Of a stretch of 64,000 nt of DNA, positions 23,263 to 34,350 are shown in pieces. Each line of letters begins with the position of its first letter. The first letter of the stretch is position 1. The position numbers and the translations under genes were made by a program. The stretch comes from Melastoma dodecandrum (Eukaryota; Streptophyta; Magnoliopsida; Myrtales; Melastomataceae). Location of the stretch: assembly GCA_029817715.1 (NCBI GenBank), contig JARUPY010000474.1:2542001-2606000 (forward strand). Direction: 5' to 3'. The notes under the pieces were generated by a model. That model searched no databases. It had not been told where the DNA came from and was given only the letters and a program-made list of their open reading frames with translations.

Positions 23263-25227
23263 AAAGACCACATCTTACGTTATTACCATAAACAGCACGG
23301 CATTGGTGTTTGGATATTGTATTGGGGGCTCTTGGCTGAAGGGGACCATCTCAAGTTTAAACTTGACGTTTTAAAATCTTCGGACATATTTTGAATACGT
23401 TCAGGAACCTCGTAACGGGGGTATTCCAAATAGGTCGGATCGAGCTACCCGATCTATTTCCACCGGGCCCAAAAATTAATTGAGCCCGAAAGCTTTTAAC
23501 CCAAATTCGCTTCAGTATCCATCACTATGGATTATGATCCTCCCATCCCAATGGACGGTTATCATATAAATTCAATTTTAAAATATCTTAAATACCTTTA
23601 TAATAATCAATGAAACAATACGCATGATTTTCATTTTAAAGTTAATTATAACATTCAAGGTTTAATGTCTACGTTGTGTTAATTATATTTTAGTGTTTAA
23701 TATCTGGGGATTTTCACTTAATATTTATGGTTTAATATTTAGGGGTATTGGCTATCGTTATTAGGTTTAAATATTTATGTTTTATTTTTTAATGTTTTAG
23801 GATGTTTAGCGTTTAGTATTAATGGTTTAGGTTTTAATTTTTTAGAGTTTAAACAACAAACTTTATATGACGTAGATTTGATTTAAAGAGGAATATAATA
23901 TGGAAATTTACAAAAAAAAAAATATGTATAATGAGATGGTATCTAAAAGTTTGATCTTAGCCATTCTTAATATTTAAAAAGCAAATACAGTGACGTGAAA
24001 TAGTTTCTATTGTTATATGAATGTTAGGAGGAGATCACGCTCACGAATTTCTAGCAAAATTGAAAGAATTGTGATCCCTAAATAATAGGGCGGGTGGGTC
24101 TGGCCAATAAAGGGTTGCAGCCCCCATAAATGAGTCTGCAAGGCATCATCCCCTTCTTTGACAAACGTAGTAAGTGATGGGCTCATTGGAAGTTCTCGAG
24201 CCCCATTATTCACGGCATAACCTCATAAAGCTTCGTTGTCTTCATTACATACTTAAAAAGAAAAAAAATTCTAGCGCATCTTGGTCAGTGTGATCTTATA
24301 CATTTTGTGAGCATAAAATTAGGGTATTCACGTGTACCCTCGTTATTAGAAATTATAACGCTAAAATCATATTCATATTATCACTCTTAGTCTTACTCGC
24401 ATTTAATACGATAATTTATTACGAATCTTGCCATGCTTATGTTGGGAGATCAGAGTTTAATGCCTACAAATATTTCTCAATTTTTTGCGACCGCCCTAAA
24501 AGTTTTCATAACCCTACTTAAAGTAACACGAACAAGAATTTGTTACATGTTTAATATTACTTAATCTCGTGATTAATGAGAATATATGGTACGCTGCATC
24601 AGTATCGAATTCAGGTATTAGAATTAGAATTTAGAATCTAACATTTGGAGTGAGGTATTAGAATTAGAATTTAGAATCTAACGCTTGAGTGAGACATGTT
24701 AAAAATGAAAAATAAAATATGTCACGCATTTAGTTACAAGTTCGAGCTTTTAAGATAGTTGACGTTGATTTAACAAGTGGTGTTAGATCCAAAGATCACC
24801 CATCATATATAATAATGAAAGAATAAAAAAATGAAAAGAGGCCATGCAGACACCCCAAATTGAGATTACCCCCAATATCTCCCCTTCCGTAGTTGGACAA
24901 CCAAGACGGCAACTCTTCGCCACCCCTGCCTTTGCCTCGCTACACGAGGACACCCGTTTTGATGCAACCTGCGGATTTATCCCTTCCCTATGATCCATGG
25001 CCTCAGGCGACCGAAGAGGAAGGACTTGGATGAGAAGCCTTTTCGGCCAGGGGGCAGCCTCCCCCCTCCCTTCTGTCTACGTCTTTGACCCCAGCAGCAA
25101 GACAAGGTCTTCAATCCGTGTTGCAGAAATGAGAAAGATTTCAAAAGATTTGAGGAGACAAAAGGAGGGCGAGGCTTACGGTCATTGGGGGGAAGATCAC
25201 CTAAAAAGATTTGGGAGGATTCCCATC
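23263..25227. other. Intergenic region downstream of the disrupted P450
   Basis: No gene recognised. 23640-23850 is rich in GGTTTAATATTTAGG-like strings, a vague resemblance to degenerate telomere repeat that I do not trust. A 30-bp direct repeat with 40-bp period is listed separately. 24780-25220 is GC-richer with short open frames of no recognised family. Confidence 0.4.
24613..24682. repeat. Two-copy 30-bp direct repeat
   Basis: AGGTATTAGAATTAGAATTT followed by AGAATCTAAC occurs at 24613-24642 and again, identically, at 24653-24682. Confidence 0.85.
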
Positions 25228-25719
25228 AGCTCCACTAGGGATGAGCATTCGGACCGGACTCGGATATTCGAGTCCGAATTTCATCCGAATCCAAAATTCC
25301 GAATTCTAATATTTGAAGTCCGAGTCCGATTCCGAATATATGTAATTCCGAACTCCCGAGTCCGAATTAAATTCGGACTCCGAATTCGGATAATTTGAAA
25401 TTCCGAAATTTCAATTTTTAATCCAAAACTATCAATTTCTAACTCTTCAAAAACTAGCTTAAAATTACATGTCCACATAGGATTAAGAAAGATTCTCATG
25501 ACATAACGATAATAATTGTAAATTTAGATAAAAAAAGAGCAAGGGATATGTCCATCTTCTATAAATCTTCATTCTTGAATCCTTGAAATGTCCTCAAATT
25601 TCGAATACGCTTTCATACCCATCTTTTCGAAATCTACAATTCAAATTAAGTTATGTTAGTCACAAAAATAATACCAAAAGTCTAAAATTGTAACTTTGGG
25701 ACAAAACATACTAAAATTA

Positions 25720-25904
25720 TGAACATTACCATCTTCGAGTTTTTCAATATCGTCTGTATCTTCTTCAATATCAATATGTGAATAAGAATCTCGAAGCCAA
25801 TCTTGAGTGCATAAGAGAGATTCCACAATTCTAGGAGATAATGAACTTCGAAATGAATCAAGCACTCGACCTCCAGTACTAAATGAAATGTATGAAATGT
25901 GCAA
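25720..25904 (-). pseudogene. hAT transposase C-terminal dimerisation fragment
   Basis: FSTGGRVLDSFRSSLSPRIV followed by ESLLCTQDWLRDSY matches the hATC domain of plant hAT transposases (typically GGRVLDPYRSSLSP, then EALICTQDW). An Asp/Glu-rich tail follows, then stops. The rest of the transposase is absent. Confidence 0.85.
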
Positions 25905-25944
25905 TTCATGTCGGAATCACTCATTGGCCTCTCAAAATCAGTCC

Positions 25945-26163
25945 GCTGGTGGAAGAAATTGGACAACTAATTGCTATCCACGGTTTCATGTCCTCGTTGT
26001 AATGATGGACCGCGGCTTTCTCGGTGGCTTGGGCACTCAGACCATAATTCTGACCCAGCCCGGACAAGACCCACGAACTGTCAAGTTGATAAATTAACTT
26101 CTGAAAACTGAGCAAGGTCGAATAGAGGGAGATGGCCTCTCTCATCTGGCTGCGGGCTTCCAA
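25945..26163 (-). pseudogene. Captured GAUT-like galacturonosyltransferase fragment
   Basis: The - strand frame reads FQKLIYQLDSSWVLSGLGQN and then ATEKAAVHHYNEDMKPW. This lines up with the C-terminal end of plant GAUT (family GT8) proteins, where a ...LD-SW-SGLGYN... stretch precedes an EKAAVIHYNGNMKPWL-type motif. In GAUTs this region closes the GT8 catalytic domain of Golgi pectin synthases. Here it is an exon-sized piece without the DxD region and sits between hAT ends, so it is a captured, non-functional fragment. The neighbouring GC-rich block (26260-26430) may come from another exon or gene; I could not identify it. Confidence 0.7.
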
Positions 26164-27329
26164 CTATGATACACATCCTCGGGTCCTGGCAAGCAGATTT
26201 AAAAGTGATACCTGTTGGGAAGCAGGACCGTGTTGCTTCATCCTTATCAAAGACCAAACGCCTCCTGCAGCTTCTCCTCCCCCGTGCTCGTCGTCCTCTT
26301 CGGCTGCCCGCTCGCCAGCTGCTCGGGCGAGAGAGGAATGTCGAACATCCTCTGCTCGTTCCGGTAGAACAACCCGTGCTTTCGCTCCGAGGTCGGCCCC
26401 TGCTTCTAGTCCTCGTTGAACAATGCGAAAAGGATGGATGAGAAGGAACGGCAAGATGCGAACAATGCTCCAAGGTCTACGGTGCCCTAACCCAAATCAG
26501 AAAGAGGACTATCGGAAGGATGGGAGGAACGACAGGAGGGGATGTTGGAAATAAATTACAAATGGGCCGTGGGCTTCTTTTTTTAATATTTTCGGATATT
26601 TGGATATCCGAATTTTGTTTCTTGAAATCCGAATTCGAATCCGTTTTCGAAATGTAAATTTGGAATAAATCCGAATCCGAGTCTGAAATTAAAAAATTTC
26701 GAATCTGAGTCCGAAAAAAAATTCGGAAATCGGACTCGGACATCGGAAATCGGATTTTTTGCTCACCCTTAAGCTCCACGATGGAGACAAGTCCTCCCAA
26801 CCTCTGTACTTCGTGGAAAGGTGACACGCCACCAAAAAGAAAGGAGCCAAAGTTCTCACACTGAGGAATTTCAGAGCTAAAGCTCTACTCTCCAACGACA
26901 GCGACAACTCGAGTTCCCACCAGCTTTCAATGACGATAGCGAGCTCCTCTTGCACCAGCGGTAACAGAAAACGAGTTGGCCTTCAATGCGACTGAACGCA
27001 CCAGCTGCAGCAAGCTTTGACGACCAGCAACCTCCTTACCTCGAAAGAGCCAAAGTCTCATCGATTATTCCTTGGGCCACCCCGGGACGAGGCAATCCCT
27101 CGGTGAGCTTCCAATCCCTTTATCTATTATCATTCAGCTCTTCTTGCTTAGAACATGGCTGACCCCACGTCCATTCCTTGTTTAACTTGTCACATGTGAC
27201 ATGGAACGAGAAAATAAATGCATACGGAATGGAACAGTCTCGGCCAGACTGCAGGAGGGTTAGTCGACGGAGCGTAACTTTTCCGTCCGGCATCGGATTG
27301 CGGTAAAACCAAGTGAGCGTGCAATTTCG

Positions 27330-28180
27330 GAAGGATCGACTCCAATTGTTTTGAAAATTTGCTTGAAGGCGCGTGTATCAAACCGCGTGGATCTTTCCGC
27401 AATTCAAGAAGATAAAGCGGCCCCAACCTTCAGCTAAGGTACAAAGGGGAGGTGCGAGCCTCCCCGAATTATTTTTAAGCCCACCTGTAATGGGAAGCCG
27501 GCCCAAGTGTATAGGCTTGCAGTCACCGCCCTTCCCCGCCCCCTTTTATCTCAATAATTATTTGTGCTTGTTCGCATGTCGTTAGTCAACTTAGGTTTAT
27601 TACCGCATGTTGGTATAAATCAACAAACACGAGTTCGAGTCTAACGCCTGAATCGGGTCCAACGCCCATAAAGTATTGACATGAGTTTGGAGTCATGCTC
27701 GGACCGGGTCCAATGCCCGTTAACTAAAAGCAAACTTTTGGAGCAAACGCCACATCTTCTACATATTTAGAATGTAAGAGCTAGTAAATGGGAATTCTCG
27801 AACCAACTGCTTTTCGACTTGGAACAGTTTTATAAATAAGTCGGTGACGACTCCGTAATAGCTTACTTAAGTTAAGCAACAACACAATTTTTACGGAGCT
27901 ATATTGGATGGGTAACGACGAGACGAACCGCTCCTTGAGTCATCTGAAAAGCTCCCAAGTAAGGCTTTAATGCAGCATTTCATCTGTTTCCTCCAAGGAG
28001 AGCGAAATGTCCCGCAGGCCCATTAGAGAACCAAGAAAGGACCCAACCCAATTCCCTTCCGCAGCATTCGACGCTCGAGTCGTGACGCCGACCGGATCGG
28101 GCCTTGGGGGAGCGGGCCCCGATCCTCGTGTCGTCCGTATCACAACGCGCATGTTAGGCCGGAAGGCGCGCGTATAGGCA
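27330..28180 (-). repeat. Unclassified GC-rich repeat family, copy A
   Basis: Read on the - strand, this block matches the blocks at 58328-59045 and 60515-61045 in the same order. Shared parts are GATCCGGTCGGCGTC...GACTCGAGCGTCG, GTCRYCACCGACTT, the GGGCRTTGGACCCG motifs, the CCTATACACTTGGG string with a GGGAGGC-type run, and the terminal GATCCACGCGGTTTGATACA. Open frames in it are not conserved between copies, so it is not coding. No terminal repeats were found; it could be part of a LARD or other LTR element. Confidence 0.75.
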
Positions 28181-29510
28181 AAAAAAAAACCCGACCCCTA
28201 GGCAAGGAAATGGGTCGAAAAGTCTAACTAATACCTGGATCAGGAGTAAAAAAACAGGCGCTGGCTCGATTATTGTTAAGTGAGTGTTAAAAATGATATA
28301 TAAATTATGAAGTATGTTATGCATTAACCTAACTATTCGAGTTCTCAGGACAGTTCACGAGACATAACAATATTAAAAATCTTTTTGATTACAATGTATT
28401 ACGTTGTGGAAAAGATGTACCACAAGTCGGTAGCCATGGACCACAACCAAGATAGTACCTTTAAAATTTAATTTTATTCTAACTATTTTAATCCGGGAAA
28501 TTGTTTTCTATTAGCAACTCCCAAGAATCCTCGTTAATCCACCATCCCTTCCTTTATCACCTAATATGAAATTGGTGGGGCTTTGACTACATTTCATTTC
28601 ATGCAACCGCCAACATGATCAAGGCTACCCAAATATCTATCCATCATGAGATAAAACGCAACTTAGTACGTATTTGAAATCTATTATGAAGTTCCCAATT
28701 TTTATCTAAGATGTTATTCAGGCATTCCTTGTTATCTACATATACCAAGAATACCGCAAACAGATTGTTTTTTATGTGATGATGATTTTTTTGAAAATAT
28801 TTTCATTATAAACTAACTAATTTTTTTGAGTTACTTACAAATTCCATGATATAAAAATGGAAAATATGGACAATTTTTTGCTTACGAAATTGGTCGACGT
28901 TGTGTTTCGCACCAATGAAATTAACAAAATGTGAAAAGATAAATTGTGGTGATCGTCTCTGTTACGCCCCTTTGGTCATCGTGCTATGCTATTAAAATTG
29001 AAACTCTGAATTCAAAGAAAGCCATACATATTTATTGATTTATATATTTTATTTTGAATCTTCTATTTTCCTATTCACTACTTATTGTGGAATGAGATAT
29101 CTTGGGACAATCGGTTCAAATTCAAACTTATTTTTTTTTTAAATAACTTGCAATTGTTGTAAAAATATTGCACGTGAAATGTTAAAAAAATTTCATAAAC
29201 AGAGATGGCGTACAATAAATGTTGCGGGGTGGGGCTACAAAACATCGCCTAGGGATTTGGAGTGCTCACACAATTCACGTGTAGGGTTGGGAAGACCAGT
29301 AAATAACAAGTTAGTGCTACGAGAGTCTCAAACTATACTGTTCGCACACCGGACAACTGATTGTCGGGTGACAAAAAAATTTAAAAAAACACAAACCTAA
29401 CTTATCATTTACGATATCGTATCTAATAGCTAACTCGCAAGTCACGTGTTTACAACCCGTTATGTCATGTTTGTCTCGTATTAGGTAAAAAAAAAAAACT
29501 ACTCGTATGA
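28181..29510. other. Intergenic region upstream of the intact P450
   Basis: AT-rich, no gene recognised. 28540-28620 carries the ATATGAAATT...GGGGCTTTGAC string shared with the region upstream of the first P450, supporting a duplicated promoter segment. Confidence 0.4.
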
Positions 29511-29515
29511 AATAA

Positions 29516-29524
29516 TATATATAA
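29516..29524 (+). promoter_or_regulatory. TATA box of the intact P450 gene
   Basis: TATATATAA ends 56 bases before the start codon at 29581, leaving room for a short 5' UTR. Confidence 0.6.
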
Positions 29525-29580
29525 GGAGATGAAAGGAGGCCCAACTCAACAAATACATCATAAGCAGACAGACACTTGAA

Positions 29581-31211
29581 ATGGATATCGTCCTCCTCCT
29601 CTTGATCTTTGTTTTCTGCTCCTACCTCTTCTGCTTCTCGTACCGGCTGTCCCTCCACTTCTTTCCGAGCAAATGCCGCAGCGACCGGCCTTCCACCCTC
29701 CTCCCCCCCGGCCCTCCTCCCCTCCCCATCATTGGTAACCTCCTCTGCCTCGGCAGACTCCCCCACAAGTCCCTTCACAGCCTCTCCCTTACCTACGGGC
29801 CCATCCTAAAGCTCTCTCTCGGCAGTATAACCATTGTCGTCGTCTCTTCCCCTTCCCTCGCTAGGGAGATCCTGCAGACGCACGACTCTTGCTTCTCCAA
29901 CCGCTTTGTTCCCGATTCTGTTACTTCCCTCGATCATCACAGTCTCGGATTATCCTTCATCCCGATCTCCCCCTTGTTCAAGATTCTGAGGAAGCTATAC
30001 AACACCCAGATTCTTTCAGCCCAGAAGCTAGACAGCAACCAGCACCTACGCACGGAGCAGGTGCGGTGGCTCATCCGGGATGTTACCACATGTGCACAGG
30101 ATGGCCTAGCAGTCAACATCGGCGAGGCATCCTTTAGGGCTGTGCTCAACCTGCTGTCAAACACGGTGTTCTCGGTCAATCTGGAGGGCTCCGTGGGCTG
30201 CTCAAGAATCGGGGAGCTTAAGGAGCTTGTGACGAATATCATGACCGAGGTTGGGAGTCCAAACATCGCAGATTTCTTCCCGGCACTCAAGAGGTGGGAC
30301 CCCCAAGGAAGGAAGAGGAGGCTGGAGGTATGCTTCGGGAGGATGTTTGACATTTTTGACGAGATGATGGAGAAAAGGATGGAAGGAAGGGGGAAGAAAG
30401 GCTGGCAGAGGAAGGACGACGTGCTGGAGATGTTGCTAGATATCTGTCAGGATGAGGACGAGGAGGCTGTCGACCTTGTCTTAATTAAGCACATGTTCCT
30501 GGTGAGTATAGTCGTGTCGTGTCCACTTCTCGCTACAATCTACTGTCTATGGTGAGCTGTGAAACCTTCTTGTTTCTTATCATTCGACATATGCAGGATG
30601 TCTTTGCTGCGGGAACTGACACAACATCCAGCACCTTGGAGTGGGTGATGACGGAACTCCTTCGAAGTCGTGAGAAGTTATACAAAGCACAATCCGAGGT
30701 TCGGGATGTGATCGCCAGAGGCAACCTCGTGGAAGAATCTGACTACCCTCACCTGCCCTACTTACAGGCAGTTATCAAGGAGACGTTTCGTCTCCATCCG
30801 CCAGCACCACTTCTTCTCCCGCGCATTGCTGGAGAGGAGACGCTAGTTGGTGAGTATGTTGTCCCAAAGGGGGTGCAGGTGCTAGTGAACGTCTGGGGGA
30901 TGGGAAGGGACCCAAGAGTGTGGGGGAAGAATGCAGGGGAGTTCATGCCAGAGAGGTTCCTGGGAAGTCAAGTCGATGTCAAGGGACGTGACTTTGAACT
31001 GTTGCCATTCGGCGCTGGGAGGAGGATATGTCCAGGGATGCCGCTGGCAATCCGGATATTGCATGTGATGCTCGGTTCGCTGCTTCGTAACTTCGACTGG
31101 AAGTTAGAGGATGGCATCACCCCAGAGAACATCAACATGGATGAACAGTTCGGGCTAACAGTGCAGAAAGCGCAACCCCTGAAAGCAATTCCTTCGGTTG
31201 TTGCTGCTTGA
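29581..31211 (+). CDS. CYP76-like cytochrome P450, intact
   Basis: Two exons, 29581-30501 and 30597-31211, phase 0 at the junction, 511 residues (usual for plant P450s). A hydrophobic N-terminal anchor (residues 2-20) is followed by LPPGPPPLPIIGN (41-53), the I-helix [12 protein letters not shown] (about 312-323), the K-helix ETFR (369-372), PERF (about 425-428) and the heme loop [10 protein letters not shown] (445-454) with Cys452. Motif style and intron position fit CYP76, an ER-bound monooxygenase family that includes geraniol/nerol hydroxylases. Substrate cannot be read from sequence. It is the close paralogue of the disrupted copy at 15.1-23.3 kb. A TATA box lies 56 bases upstream. Confidence 0.93.
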
Positions 31212-31739
31212 AAAGGCCATAATCCCCTCCGTTCCATCTAAGGAATTCCCTCTCAAGGATTCATAGAACTGATGCGAATAGGAACACTCCTGGGAGTCTC
31301 TCGGGGTGAACTGATTGGAAATTGCATTCCATGTTTGGTAATTCCACCACAATGTTTTCATATGAATGAATTACAGTGAAATGACGTCTTTCATTCGGAA
31401 CAACACTGACCAGGCGTATGATAGATTTCTATCCCAGGTACCGTGGAAACAATCAAAGGTATGAAATTCGAGATTGTGTTAAGATTTGATTCCCGTTTAA
31501 AGAAGTTATTCAAGATAGAATAATAAAAGTAGCTTGTGTAATAGGATAATCTTGGCGTGTTTATTTTGGCTTATTACAACTGGATCTTACATTCATTTTA
31601 CAGCTATATTACATTCATTGAGACCAAGCCTATTTTAGACATGTTTGGGGATAGAGAAGAAAATGAATCGCACCTATTGTCTGGGGGATAAATAAAATGA
31701 TAATTACATGTTGAGAAACTAAATGTTGGTGCTTGCTTT

Positions 31740-31945
31740 TGGGTTTATAGACCTTCCTTTCACCGTTTATAAGCAAGAGAGGTTTGTGATGGACTTGCAA
31801 ACATGTACATGTAATTGTAGAGAGTGAGAGTCGAACGATATCCCGTGTTGTTGTTGTCATGCTAACTTGTATAAATATCATGAAACATCATGTCGAGACA
31901 TACGTGTATGCATATTTCAAGAAACCTTATTATATACTGTTGGAT
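31740..31945 (+). pseudogene. MULE transposase SWIM zinc-finger fragment
   Basis: The + frame reads RFVMDLQTCTCNCRE, a stop, then ESNDIPCCCCHANLYKYHE and CIFQETLLYTV. This matches the C-terminal SWIM zinc finger of MuDR-type transposases (C-x-C...C-x-H) and its ETY...AY tail. Only this piece survives. It abuts the next repeat-like block. Confidence 0.7.
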
Positions 31946-34340
31946 CGTTCAGGAACACTAAGAGGGGGGGTGAATTAGTGTTTATAACTTTTTCGCCATT
32001 TTCTCAGTGTAAGCGGAAGCATACTGTAACTCAGCAGAGCGTTTATCTGCTTCGCTGTAACCATTACGATTTTGTCGAGTAGGTTTTCGTACGAGTGTTT
32101 TAGAATTGATGATCACCCCTGGCAACGGTCAGCTCCTCACACAGTGGACGTCTTCTCGTTTCCAGCAGAATGATGCTTTTCCTCAGCAATTGGTAGCTCA
32201 ATAGATTCCACACAGAACGTTGTTGCTCAGATGTAAGCCTGTCTATCAAAGCACACAGAAAACGTTATGTTAGAGATTAAATCCTCAGATAATAATCCTT
32301 ACAGTGACAGAAAGACTTCTCAGAGAGCAGCTCGTTTCTGTTTCACAGTAGAGGATTGCTTCAGCACTTCTGTCGTTCAGCAAAGGATTTCCATACAGAT
32401 CTTGCCTCTCCTGGATATGAGCCTGTAATTGCTTAAGAGACAACCATGAAGTTTGATCACACAGGTCACCACAAAGACCACAAAGAGAAGAACCACAAAG
32501 ATAACCACAAAGATCACTAAGAAAGGGTATACGTCCTACACTCAGTTCGGACGTGCACGGTTACCACACCCGTGACTCACTGCACTGCACACCCAGTGCT
32601 TAGGGTGGAATTTTCTACTTCGGCGGCTTCCACGCAACCTGCTCTACTATCAGTCCCCAGGAGTTCGAGACTTCTGCACAGTACCCCTGTGCTCGGGAGG
32701 ACCTCTTTCCACTCCGACAGCGTTCCCACCTCCTGCTCTTCCCTGCAGGCACGAGACTTCCGGCGCGCACCCGCAAGTGCGTGTCTAACTGCTCAAACTC
32801 CGTAGGTTCGAGACTTCCCTGCGAAGAGACACGACAAGAACGGCTTGTTGCCGATGGGTTAGCAACTGGTTACTGAATTCAGCACAGGTATTCACTTAGC
32901 TTCCCTCAGACGATTCGCTAGCCGCTCGTTAAACACACCAAGGACACCTAATCCCTCTCACGACGATCAAAGGATCTGACCTCAGCCCCTTGACACTCTC
33001 ACACGCAGCTTGCAAGAGAAAGAACCAGGAGACACTTAGCACCTTCCGCTCTCCGTCGATGCACAAAGCTCACTTATACCACTTAGACCACTCAGACCAC
33101 TCAGACGCACAAAGGCTCTTGGATCTGTCGTCTTTGATCTGATTATAATGGAGAAGGAAGTATAGAAAATGTCCAGGCAATCTTCGAGATTTGTTACCAA
33201 AATTGGCAGCCAGGACTTAGCAACGGTCTGCTCACCCGATTGTTGTGCTGTGAATACTAAGTACCAACGGTAACTTTCCTCTCTTCTCTTAATCAAATAA
33301 TTTATTCCTAATATTTATGATCTGATCATAATCTCATCTGATCGATTATAATTAATCAAAAATATTTGATTAGATATTTCATCCTGTTCCAGCGTAACAT
33401 TGCTGCAGGATATCAGAAACATATTTTGTTTCTAAAAATAAACTTGGAAAGATAATCTCACAATATTTAATTGCCCAAACCTTTATAATGAGATTATTAA
33501 ACCACATTTAAATGAATTTGGACACTCAGACGAATGATCTGAGATAACCCAAAATAAAAAGTGGATATTAAAAATTTATTTCCATATTTTCAATATATAT
33601 TCGTAATATCACAGCAACAACTCACTGTAACATATAGTAGTTACTATCTGTGATTCAGCGACACATTGCTCAAGCTCATTACTATGTATTTTAAAAGTGG
33701 GTTAATTCATAGAAATAGGGGATGCCTTTTAAAAATCATAATTTCTTGACCATACATTAAATGAAATGCATAATTTCTGATTGGAACTTGATACGAGGAC
33801 GATATGGACTAGATGATTCCAATACTGAAATGAGGTGGGGACGTTGTTGAAAGGGGTGCGGAATGGAGTGACGCTGAAATGGACGGAAGGGGTGTAGGGT
33901 AGGCGGCTGAATGATGAAAAGGAATGGTCGAGATCAACCTCTACGGATACAGATGCACCATCGTGAAAGAAGACTCAGATAGACTCGTTTGACAGTGGAT
34001 ATAGAGACACTGCCACGAACAAGACAAGGGTAAGGAACAACACGGAGGAAAAAGAAACACCACCACCGATTGAACGCTCAACTCAATCTGCACTTAGAAT
34101 CCATCAAATGAAGAACGAGGTTGAAGGAGAATCCACTTACTTCGGATAGAAGCCAAAAGTCTAACAAATGGGTTTTTCAATTCACGATACTATGTCTCAA
34201 ATGCTTATAGGGGTACCCAATATATAGGAATCACCTAAACAGGAACATAAACGTAAGACGATAAACCTAGATAAGATGCATGCATGGCCAGATGCATGGA
34301 CAAACCATAAATGACTTATTGAAAATGCAGCAAACATAAA
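31946..34340. other. Repeat-like region without recognised coding sequence
   Basis: Begins with GTTGGATCGTTCAGGAACAC and GAGGGGGGGTGAATTAGTG, strings typical of high-copy plant LTR-element interiors. Contains CCACAAAGA-type short repeats at about 32467-32520. No pol domains, clear LTR pair or target duplication were found. 33780-34340 may belong to the Gypsy remnant that follows. Confidence 0.4.
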
Positions 34341-34350
34341 TGCTAATGCA

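Larger units (their letters stand above)
25236..26771 (-). mobile_element. Deletion-derivative hAT element with captured gene sequence
   Basis: Termini TAGGGATGAGCA (left) and, reversed, TAAGGGTGAGCA (right) are imperfect inverted repeats of hAT type. They are flanked by an exact 8-bp duplication AGCTCCAC at 25228-25235 and 26772-26779. Both subterminal regions are crowded with TCCGAAT/ATTCGGA motifs. On the - strand the interior carries a hAT C-terminal dimerisation fragment (25720-25904) and, upstream of it, a piece of a GAUT-type glycosyltransferase (about 25945-26163) and a GC-rich block (26260-26430) that looks foreign to the element. The catalytic part of the transposase is missing, so it is non-autonomous. 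Confidence 0.88.

Noticed and set aside
23640..23850. Degenerate interstitial telomere repeat (TTTAGGG-like)
   Set aside because: GGTTTAATATTTAGG strings are irregular with few true TTTAGGG units; simple AT-rich drift explains them.
26081..26473. 130-residue Arg-rich frame on the - strand
   Set aside because: Shadow frame of the captured sequence in the hAT element; another frame gives the more protein-like reading.
31946..33700. Complete LTR element starting at the GGGGGGGTGAATTAG string
   Set aside because: No paired LTRs, primer site or target duplication could be found, so only a repeat-like region is reported.
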